DNA from: an uncultured Holophagaceae bacterium
GTDB lineage: Bacteria; Acidobacteriota; Holophagae; Holophagales; Holophagaceae
DNA: 13,836 nucleotides
Assembly: GCA_903919165.1 (NCBI GenBank)
Contig: CAIXHJ010000078.1
Coordinates: forward strand, 1 to 13,836
Direction: 5' to 3'
Shown: piece after piece, positions 1 through 7,730 of the stretch
How positions within the stretch are numbered: the first letter of the stretch is position 1
Layout: every line of letters begins with the position of its first letter
The notes under the pieces: model-generated
Seen by the model: the letters and a program-made list of their open reading frames with translations, nothing else
Database searches by the model: none
What the model was told of the DNA's origin: nothing
Translations under genes and position numbers: made by a program

Positions 1-885
1 ACGCTGAACATCGACCCGGCGAAGCTCGTGGCCGCCATCACCCCTCGCACCAAGGGCATCATCCCCGTGCATCTGACGGGCCTGCCCTGTGCCATGGAGG
101 CGATCTGGCGCATCGCTGAAGAGCATGGTCTCTGGGTCATCGAGGACGCGGCTCAGGCCATGGGCGCCCACTACAAGGGCACCAAGATCGGCGGCAATCC
201 GCGCTCGATCATGAGCGTCTACAGCTTCCACCCGAACAAGAACATGACCACCGGTGAGGGCGGCGCCATTGCCTTCTTCAACGACGAGTACGAAAGCCGC
301 ATCAAGCGCCTGCGCTTCCACGGCATCGACCGCGACGCCTGGAAGCGCTTCGCCAAGGAGGGCAGCCCGCATACGGAAGTGTACGAACCCGCCCGCAAGG
401 CCAACTTCATGGACCTCCAGGCGGCCATGGGCCTCCACCAGATCCAGAAGCTCGATGCCTTCAACATGCGCCGCAGCGTGCTGTTCCACCGCTACCTCGA
501 CCTGATGAAGGACATGGAAGAAGTGATGCTGCCTTGGCCCGGCGATGCGGACCACGGCCATTGTTTCCACCTTTTCGTGCTGCGCATCCGCCCAGAGAAA
601 CTGGGGCTGGACCGAGACGCCTTCGTGGCGGCTCTGAAGGATGAGAATATCGGCACAGGCATCCACTACCGCCCGGCCCACATCCATCCCTGGTACCGGG
701 ACTTCTACGCTGCGAACCCCTCGCACCTGCCCAAGGAGGGCCTGCCCCAGGCGGAGTGGAGCGGCGAGCGCCTGCTGAGCCTGCCCCTGTGGCCGGGGCT
801 CACGGAGGCGGACCAGGACCAGGTCGTCTCGGCCATCCGGCAGGTCATCGTCAGAGCCAAGGCACCCTCTCAGGTCAGCCTCTGA
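1..885 (+). CDS. DegT/DnrJ/EryC1/StrS family sugar aminotransferase (5' truncated)
   Basis: This is a PLP-dependent aminotransferase of the type that puts an amino group on a keto nucleotide-sugar for surface polysaccharide or glycan synthesis. The frame is open from base 1, so the N-terminus lies outside the window; 294 residues are visible of a family usually about 370 long. Visible family signs are the IIPVHLTG stretch, the VIEDAAQAMGA motif whose Asp (codon 49) contacts the PLP ring nitrogen, and SFHPNKNMTTGEGG with the Schiff-base Lys at codon 80. The C-terminal part has the usual GIHYRPAHIHPWY and LPLWPGL segments. The first in-frame ATG at 28 is internal to the fold and is not the start. 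The stop overlaps the end of the convergent nucleotidase gene by 11 bases. The actual sugar substrate cannot be told from this part alone; ArnB- or PseC-like roles are possible. Confidence 0.93.
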   Translation, partial: TLNIDPAKLVAAITPRTKGIIPVHLTGLPCAMEAIWRIAEEHGLWVIEDAAQAMGAHYKGTKIGGNPRSIMSVYSFHPNKNMTTGEGGAIAFFNDEYESRIKRLRFHGIDRDAWKRFAKEGSPHTEVYEPARKANFMDLQAAMGLHQIQKLDAFNMRRSVLFHRYLDLMKDMEEVMLPWPGDADHGHCFHLFVLRIRPEKLGLDRDAFVAALKDENIGTGIHYRPAHIHPWYRDFYAANPSHLPKEGLPQAEWSGERLLSLPLWPGLTEADQDQVVSAIRQVIVRAKAPSQVSL

Positions 886-2356
886 CCATCTCCCGCCGTT
901 CGTGGGGGAGGGTCGGGACCGGGGCATAGACCGTGGACCGGGGATCCACCATGTAGAGGTTCTCGACCCGGCCAGTGTAGGCGCACGCAAACTGCTGGAT
1001 CTGGTCCGCAAAACGGGTCTGCTCGTCCCGGTCCCGGAAGATGGGTCCCCACATCGGATTGAAGGCGGCCTCCACGGCGCTCAGCAGGCCACTGATCTCA
1101 AGGCTCAGCAGGTCCACCCGCTGGCGCAGGGCTTCGGCACTGGCGGCCAACTGGGAGGCTTCATGGTCCAGGGCCGCCATGGCCTCGGTGCTGAGGCGGA
1201 GGCCCAGCACATACCGGCGGGCACGGTTCCGCTTCCACTGGTCCTGGATCACCGAGGCGCGCCGTTGCACCCGGCGGCGGCCGGTCTCCAGGCGGAACAG
1301 CTCCCGGAGGTCATGGCCCTTGGCTTCCAGCAGCTTCAGTTCCCGCTCCAGTTCGGGGACCAGCAGCAGGGTGCGCCAGGAGGCGTTCTTCTTGGACCGG
1401 AGCACATCGCCGTAGATGTGGTCCCCCACGTAGAGGATCTGCTCTCCTTCCGCCTGGAGTTGGGCCTCCAGCCAGGCCGTATGGCCACCACAGAAGACGT
1501 GGGGGTGGCCCCCGAGAGCCACGGCCTCCGGGGAGTCCGTGAAGAACAGGGGTTTGCGGCTGCTGACCACCATGAGGTCGAAGTAGTCCGTCCAGTGGGG
1601 ACGGGCTTCGTCCTGCCCGTTGAGCAGATGGCCCAGCACTCCGTCGGTGAAGGACCAATCACTGTTGGTGAGGAGAAAGAGCTTCTTGCCCTCCCGCTTG
1701 AGCCGGTCCAAAGCAAGGGCCAGGAGGGGCTCCCGGGGGATAAAGAAATCCCTGTGCTGGAGGATCTCCGCCTTCATTTCGCCGTTTCGGTGCGCCGTAT
1801 CGATAGCCCAGCGCACATCGTGGAAGAGCTCAATGTAGTTCTCGGCCCTTAACAGACCCCGGTCCAGACCATCCACCATCCGGGCGTAGAGGTGGCTTTC
1901 CGGAAGCTCGAACAGCGTGTCGATGCTGCGGAAGCCCTTCGCCGCCGTGGACAGACGACGCCGGCTGTAGACCGCATCCAACTCGGGGCGCGACATGGCC
2001 TGGCTGCCATGACAGGCTCTCACCACCTGGCGTTCCCGGTTGAGCTTCAGGAGGTTGCCCCGAAGCCCGTCCAGCACCAGGCCGCGCATGGCGAAGGCTG
2101 GGTCGTACTCGATTTCCAGCAGCCAGGGCGAGTAGCCCCGATCCCGCACCAGCAGCCGCGCTGACTTCTTAAAGGCCAGTTCGTCGATCTCCGGCGAGCG
2201 GTAGCGGGCCAGGGTGTGATCCATGTCGAAGCCAACGGCCTTGATCTCTCCCATGGGCAGTGTGCGGAGCGCATAGAGCTTGTTCGCCGGTGGCAACCGG
2301 TCATCGGCCTCCAGTGTTGGCGGCGCGGCAAGGAAGGCGAGATCCCAAGCAGTCAT
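875..2356 (-). CDS. HAD-IG family 5'-nucleotidase
   Basis: This is a 493-residue cytosolic HAD-superfamily hydrolase of the 5'-nucleotidase group related to eukaryotic purine nucleotidase, expected to remove phosphate from nucleoside monophosphates. HAD motif I is GFDMDHTLARY with nucleophile D44 and acid/base D46. Motif II is LFLLTNSDW, a Lys follows in SSRKPLFF, and the Mg-binding motif is YVGDHIYGDVLRSKK with D312 and D317. A helical, probably coiled stretch follows, then the family's C-terminal segment (GPIFRD...RFADQIQQFACAYTGRVENL). The length fits the family. The frame stays open upstream to 2827, but that part lies over the SprT-like gene and looks like a shadow. The ATG at 2356 sits just before the NKLYALRTL family segment, so I chose it, although no good ribosome binding site precedes it. 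It lies 35 bases after the SprT-like gene and is probably cotranscribed. The bacterial substrate is unknown. Confidence 0.9.
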   Translation of the reverse strand: MTAWDLAFLAAPPTLEADDRLPPANKLYALRTLPMGEIKAVGFDMDHTLARYRSPEIDELAFKKSARLLVRDRGYSPWLLEIEYDPAFAMRGLVLDGLRGNLLKLNRERQVVRACHGSQAMSRPELDAVYSRRRLSTAAKGFRSIDTLFELPESHLYARMVDGLDRGLLRAENYIELFHDVRWAIDTAHRNGEMKAEILQHRDFFIPREPLLALALDRLKREGKKLFLLTNSDWSFTDGVLGHLLNGQDEARPHWTDYFDLMVVSSRKPLFFTDSPEAVALGGHPHVFCGGHTAWLEAQLQAEGEQILYVGDHIYGDVLRSKKNASWRTLLLVPELERELKLLEAKGHDLRELFRLETGRRRVQRRASVIQDQWKRNRARRYVLGLRLSTEAMAALDHEASQLAASAEALRQRVDLLSLEISGLLSAVEAAFNPMWGPIFRDRDEQTRFADQIQQFACAYTGRVENLYMVDPRSTVYAPVPTLPHERREMVRG

Positions 2357-2391
2357 GGCAGGAGTGTACTCGGCAGATTCGTGCGTGCGGA

Positions 2392-2841
2392 TCAGTCTGG
2401 CTCTGAGCCGATGCCGTGCGTGATGCTCTGGTGCCCGAACACCTCCCAGGCCAGCTGACGGAAGCGCTCGCTGTGACCCCAGTTCTTCTCGCGGTCCATC
2501 CAGAGCTTGTAGTGGATGAGTTCGTGTTCGAGGATGCGCCGCTGCACAGCTTCGGGATCGTGGCAGTTCATGCCGCAGACCTGCTGGGGCCAGGGCCAGT
2601 CCCGGCGGCGCAGCAGGGGGATGCTGAGGCGGATCTCCGGGTGCCACTTGCCCCGGGCATCCTTCTCTACCACGAAAAACCCCGCGCAGCGCGCCATGCG
2701 CGGCGACCAGATCACCGGTGGCGGCGGGATTTCCCAGCCCGCTTCGCGGAGGATGGCCTGGGCCTTCTGGCGAAGGGTGAGGGTCATCTGTCCAGTGTGG
2801 AGCAAAATCGAGGGCATCCGATTCCACCCACCATGCCCCAT
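2392..2841 (-). CDS. SprT-like zinc metalloprotease domain protein
   Basis: This small protein (149 residues from this start) has a SprT-like/zincin core. The sequence HELIHYKLWMDREKNWGHS gives the HExxH zinc motif with catalytic Glu and a third His about 12 residues further on, as in SprT/Spartan-type domains. Before it is a pair of strands (CAGFFVVEKDARGKWHPEIRLSIPLL). Family knowledge suggests a metal-dependent peptidase, but the target is unknown; it lacks the C-terminal zinc ribbon seen in many SprT proteins. The start is uncertain. The ATG at 2841 lies 3 bases after the upstream stop, with GGAG directly abutting it, so reinitiation is possible. ATGs at 2817 and 2787 would give MPSILL or MTLTLRQ, and the last looks most natural as a protein N-terminus but has only a weak GGA upstream. 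It is the middle gene of a leftward cluster. Confidence 0.82.
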   Translation of the reverse strand: MGHGGWNRMPSILLHTGQMTLTLRQKAQAILREAGWEIPPPPVIWSPRMARCAGFFVVEKDARGKWHPEIRLSIPLLRRRDWPWPQQVCGMNCHDPEAVQRRILEHELIHYKLWMDREKNWGHSERFRQLAWEVFGHQSITHGIGSEPD

Positions 2842-2844
2842 CTC

Positions 2845-3411
2845 CTACTTTCTGGTCCTTTCTTGCGCTTTAGTATGCCTGAAGGAACCAATCAAGAGAT
2901 TGGGCCCTTGTTCTGCAACGCTGGCCTCCAGCGTTTCAGCGCCCTGGTAGAACTGGTGATTCATATAAAAGAAAGGAGGCGCTCCAAGTTCTGGAAAACT
3001 TCGAAGCACGGCAAACACCAGATGAACCAGCGCATCGGTTGTCTGGAATTGCACTATCGAAGTCTTGTCCAAAAGCAGGTTGTCTTCATACCGGTTTAAT
3101 GAGCGAGAATAATAGATTATTTTATTATTGAATGATATGTGGGAACCATCCGTGGAGATCGTGCAGACCTTGCCCTTATCTATGACGTCAAATTTATAGG
3201 TTGAACCATTTTTAAATGAATTCATCAGATCATTAAATTTAGGATGATTAAGATAGGAGGCCCCATATTTCACCTTTTTGGAGATTGGTCTTATTTCTCC
3301 TGGTGTCGGACCATACATCATATGGTTATAACGCATGGCTTCGAGGCGTTCCTCTGGAGATTGCCTCTTTTCTTTCTCCTTCTTGCGCGCTTTTCCGGGA
3401 GTTGCAGTCAT
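2845..3411 (-). CDS. Hypothetical protein, AT-rich gene
   Basis: I do not recognise this 188-residue protein. It starts with a Lys/Arg/Glu-rich charged stretch (about residues 5-25), then a mixed strand-like central region rich in Asn, Ser, Tyr and Ile, then a more hydrophobic segment (DALVHLVFAVLRSFPELG). It has no signal peptide and no clear membrane helix, so a cytoplasmic location is likely. I chose the ATG at 3411 because AAGGAA lies 4-5 bases upstream; a GTG at 3426 in the same frame is the alternative and would add five residues. Base composition is unlike the neighbours: 86 of 240 bases at 3061-3300 are G or C (36%), against roughly 65-68% elsewhere. This suggests transfer or a fast-evolving orphan. 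Its TAG stop is followed in the same frame by GAG ATG, the possible start of the SprT-like gene. Confidence 0.68.
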   Translation of the reverse strand: MTATPGKARKKEKEKRQSPEERLEAMRYNHMMYGPTPGEIRPISKKVKYGASYLNHPKFNDLMNSFKNGSTYKFDVIDKGKVCTISTDGSHISFNNKIIYYSRSLNRYEDNLLLDKTSIVQFQTTDALVHLVFAVLRSFPELGAPPFFYMNHQFYQGAETLEASVAEQGPNLLIGSFRHTKAQERTRK

Positions 3412-3415
3412 AGGG

Positions 3416-3421
3416 TTCCTT
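3416..3421 (-). promoter_or_regulatory. Ribosome binding site of the AT-rich gene
   Basis: Read on the - strand this is AAGGAA, separated by CCCT from the ATG at 3411. It decides the start in favour of that ATG over the GTG at 3426, which lies upstream of this site and has no comparable purine block in front of it. Confidence 0.55.
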
Positions 3422-3601
3422 GTCACTCAGAACTTCCAAAGATATTATTGCACAGGAGCCGCCAGGCACCCCTGGGTTGTCCGGAGAATTCCAGGGAGAG
3501 CCGCCCGGGTGCTGGGCAGTCAAAGGTATACAAATGCCCGTTTGGCGCATATACATGAGGCCATCCTGCAATCCGCAGCATGTCGTCTGGGGGATCTGAT
3601 C

Positions 3602-4063
3602 ATGAAAAGACTCATTATCCCGTTAGCTGTTCTTCTCGCTGCGGGTACTGCCCCAGCCCGGGCCCAGGTGGGCATCCGGATTGAGCTCGGCCTGCCGGTC
3701 GCCCCTCCCCTCGTGGTGATTCAGCCCGGGATCCAGGTGGTGGAAGGGTTCCGGGAGGAGGTCTTCTTCCACAGGGGCTGGTACTGGTGTCGGCGGCCGA
3801 ACGGCTGGTACCGTTCCCGTTCGCCCCAGGCCCGGTTTGATTGGGTCGATGCGCACCGTGTGCCGGGCGTCCTGGTAGGGATGCCGACTGGCCACTACCG
3901 GAATTGGCACCACGAGGCGAGGCCCATGGAGCGGCACGATAATCGGCGGGACGACCACCCGGGAGGGCGGCGGGATGACCGGCCGGGAGGACGGCGGGAT
4001 GACCGGCCGGGAGGACGACGGGATGACCGGGGTAGGCACGAGGACGAACGCGACCGCCGCTAA
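3602..4063 (+). CDS. Small secreted protein with Arg/Asp/Gly-rich repeat tail
   Basis: This 153-residue protein has a clear signal peptide: MKRL, a hydrophobic run (IIPLAVLLAAG) and an Ala-x-Ala site ending at residue 21. It is therefore exported, most likely to the periplasm. The mature part has an aromatic block, FFHRGWYWCRRPNGWYRSRSP (residues about 58-78), followed by RVPGVLVGMPTGHYRNWHH. This layout resembles small uncharacterised envelope proteins of Gram-negatives with a YxxxxGxWYRS-like motif; their function is not known to me. The tail is highly charged, with three copies of an eight-residue Pro-Gly-Gly-Arg-Arg-Asp-Asp-Arg type unit. The ATG at 3602 is preceded by GGGGGA with 7 bases of spacing and gives a complete signal peptide; the longer open frame upstream to 3335 does not. 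It stands alone, divergent from the AT-rich gene. Confidence 0.8.
   Translation: MKRLIIPLAVLLAAGTAPARAQVGIRIELGLPVAPPLVVIQPGIQVVEGFREEVFFHRGWYWCRRPNGWYRSRSPQARFDWVDAHRVPGVLVGMPTGHYRNWHHEARPMERHDNRRDDHPGGRRDDRPGGRRDDRPGGRRDDRGRHEDERDRR
3961..4032 (+). repeat. Three tandem 24-base repeats inside the secreted-protein gene
   Basis: Units at 3961-3984, 3985-4008 and 4009-4032 begin GGGAGG and run through CGGGATGACCGG. They differ at a few positions only (GCG/ACG, GGC/GAC, GGCC/GGGG). A degenerate partial copy lies just before 3961. The unit length is a multiple of three, so copy-number change would keep the frame and lengthen the charged RRDDRPGG-type tail. Confidence 0.85.
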
Positions 4064-4093
4064 GTCCTGCACAACGTCCTGGTGAGGTTCCTT

Positions 4094-4125
4094 TCAGGCC
4101 ACAGCCGGTTTCGGCCGTGGCCTGA
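4094..4125 (+). terminator. Probable rho-independent terminator after the secreted-protein gene
   Basis: The arms 4094-4107 and 4112-4125 pair over 14 positions with a single A-C mismatch (4103/4116) around a GTTT loop. The core is AGGCCACAGCCG against CGGCCGTGGCCT. A short pyrimidine tail, TTCTTC, follows on the + strand. It lies 31 bases after the stop at 4063 and before the convergent lipoprotein gene ends at 4150. On the - strand the following bases are purine-rich, so it works best for the + strand gene. Confidence 0.6.
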
Positions 4126-4149
4126 TTCTTCAACTACGCCGGGGGCTGG

Positions 4150-5451
4150 TCACAGGGTAGTAACGACGCCGCTTGGTGTGACAAGTCGCAGGATGTGGTT
4201 GGACGTATCAGCGACCATCAAGCTGCCCGAGGGGAGGCTGGTGATCCCGCAGGGGAGGTTGAACAGCGCTGTGGCTCCAGTTCCATCGGCGTTCCCGGAC
4301 AACCCAGAACCTGCCATCGCGTTGACGACACCGGTCGGAGTGATGCGTCGGATCGCGTTGTTGCGTGTATCGGTCACCCATACATTTCCGGTGGCATCCA
4401 GGGCGATCCCCACGGGCAGGTTGAAGAGAGCCGCCGTGCCGGTGGCATCAAAATAACCAACCGTGCCGGCCTTCCCTGCAAGGGTGCTGACCTGCGCATT
4501 CGGACTGATCACCCGAATGCAGGAATTTCCATAGTCCGAAATGTACAAGGTACCGTCCGGACCCAATACCAGGCCGTTCGGCAGATCGAACTGGGCGGCG
4601 CTTGCGCTCCCGTTGCTCTGACCAGCCACTCCGGGAGTGCCCGCGTAAGTGGAGACGGTGCCGTCCACGGCCAGGAACCGGATGGTGTGGTTCTGGGAAT
4701 CTGCGATGTACACACCACCATTGGCATCCACCGCGATGCCATAGGGGGAGTTGAAGCGCGCCAGAGTTCCCACCGCGTCGAGAGATCCCGGAATGCCAGG
4801 GGAGCCAGCCAGGGTGGTAACAGTCCCATCCGGGGAAATCCGCCGGATGGTGTGGTTGCCCGTGTCGGCGACCACCAGGTTCCCGGCCGGATCGAAGGCA
4901 AGGCAGCCCGGGTTCCGGAACCGGGCGCTGCTTCCCTGCCCATCCGCGGAACCCGCCATCCCCTGGATTCCTGCCAGCAGGGTCACTTGCTTTGTCGGAC
5001 TCACCTTCCAAATGGCGTGATCGACTGAATCGGAGACGTAAATATTGCCTGAGGCATCCAGGACGATGCCCACAGGCGAAGTGAATTCCGGAGTCGGAAC
5101 CACGGTCAAAGCCGCCGCGGAGCTCGTGACCGAACCGTAGTCATTGGTCACGGTCACCGAGTAGTGCCCCGCATCCGCGGGCTGGGGATCGTAGAGGGTG
5201 AAGGTCGCGCCCAGAGCGCCAAAAATAGTGACGCCATCCTTGGCCCACTGGTAAGCGAGTACGGGTGCACCATTGGCGGTGATGGTGAAACTGGCTAGGC
5301 GGCCTGAGACCGTGATGACATCCAAAGGCTGCAGGGTGATGCTGGGCGGGGTACCAGCGGCGTTTACATTGGAACTGTGATGGCACCCTCCGCCAAGGGT
5401 CAGCAGGAGGATGGGAACAAGGAAGCAGATGAACCTTCGCAGCATTCGCAT
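4150..5451 (-). CDS. Ig-like and NHL-repeat lipoprotein
   Basis: The protein has 433 residues. MRMLRR plus a hydrophobic run and LTLGGGC gives a lipoprotein-type signal with candidate lipidated Cys23; the lipobox is loose, with Gly at -3 and Leu at -4. Residues about 33-117 form an Ig-like domain (SITLQP...YQWAKDG...ADAGHYSVTVTNDYGSV). Six NHL-type repeats of about 53 residues follow, each opening with an F-x-x-P-x-G-like turn (FTSPVGI, FRNPGCL, FNSPYGI, FDLPNGL, FNLPVGI, FNLPCGI) and holding D-G-x-x-Y-V-A/S-D and N-x-x-I-R-x-I motifs. They should close one six-bladed propeller, probably a surface or periplasmic binding module; no partner is known. The ATG at 5451 has GGAAGG 7 bases upstream and puts the signal at the N-terminus. 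An ATG at 5526 has a stronger GGAGG but would place 25 residues before the signal. Confidence 0.85.
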   Translation of the reverse strand: MRMLRRFICFLVPILLLTLGGGCHHSSNVNAAGTPPSITLQPLDVITVSGRLASFTITANGAPVLAYQWAKDGVTIFGALGATFTLYDPQPADAGHYSVTVTNDYGSVTSSAAALTVVPTPEFTSPVGIVLDASGNIYVSDSVDHAIWKVSPTKQVTLLAGIQGMAGSADGQGSSARFRNPGCLAFDPAGNLVVADTGNHTIRRISPDGTVTTLAGSPGIPGSLDAVGTLARFNSPYGIAVDANGGVYIADSQNHTIRFLAVDGTVSTYAGTPGVAGQSNGSASAAQFDLPNGLVLGPDGTLYISDYGNSCIRVISPNAQVSTLAGKAGTVGYFDATGTAALFNLPVGIALDATGNVWVTDTRNNAIRRITPTGVVNAMAGSGLSGNADGTGATALFNLPCGITSLPSGSLMVADTSNHILRLVTPSGVVTTL

Positions 5452-5458
5452 GGATCGA

Positions 5459-5464
5459 CCTTCC
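5459..5464 (-). promoter_or_regulatory. Ribosome binding site for the Ig/NHL lipoprotein
   Basis: GGAAGG on the - strand lies 7 bases before the ATG at 5451 and supports the start that gives an intact lipoprotein signal. A competing GGAGG at 5531-5535 lies 4 bases before the ATG at 5526 in the same frame. Start choice here rests on the signal peptide, not on motif strength. Confidence 0.45.
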
Positions 5465-5693
5465 GAGGCGGTCAGAGGCCGCATCGAGTCAAGCATTCCC
5501 CCCGGACCGGGGAACTCCAGAAACATTGAACCTCCAAGAAAACAAAGACCCCGAGGGGCAAAGCCTAGTTTAACGGTGAACGGGGCCAATCTCCGAATGG
5601 GAGGATCCCATGAATGGTGGAGGCCGGGCCTGGAAGGTTCCTCGACATGTGGCCTGGCACTCCTTTGCAGGCCTCCTGGCCTCCACAGATGTC

Positions 5694-7697
<2,004 letters not shown>

Positions 7698-7730
7698 AGC
7701 CCTCCAGGATCGCATCCGGAGGGCCCAGGC

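Noticed and set aside
902..1852. Long open frame of 316 codons on the + strand opposite the nucleotidase gene
   Set aside because: It mirrors the codon structure of the real gene on the other strand, has low-complexity composition and shows no family motif; long antisense frames are expected at this GC.
2357..2827. N-terminal extension of the nucleotidase frame
   Set aside because: It lies over the SprT-like gene in another frame, is Pro/Arg-rich without family likeness, and the family segment begins only after the ATG at 2356.
3442..3447. TAATAT on the - strand as a -10 box for the AT-rich gene
   Set aside because: The -10 box is good, but no recognisable -35 hexamer lies 16-18 bases upstream; it is too weak to call a promoter.
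3527..3555. Two TATACA boxes on the + strand before the secreted-protein gene
   Set aside because: Neither has a -35 element at a suitable distance.
3623..4072. Proline/serine-rich open frame on the - strand opposite the secreted-protein gene
   Set aside because: Its PSSRPVIPP repeats are just the complement of the 24-base repeats; it has no ribosome binding site or signal peptide, while the + strand frame has both.
5535..5559. Possible - strand terminator: a short CCCC/GGGG hairpin followed by a T-rich run
   Set aside because: The stem has only about four pairs including a wobble. It lies about 135 bases after the aspS stop and just before the lipoprotein start, so support is too thin.
5597..5611. 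ATGGGA-GGA-TCCCAT inverted repeat after aspS
   Set aside because: It has six pairs with a three-base loop and no T-run on either strand; it could arise by chance.
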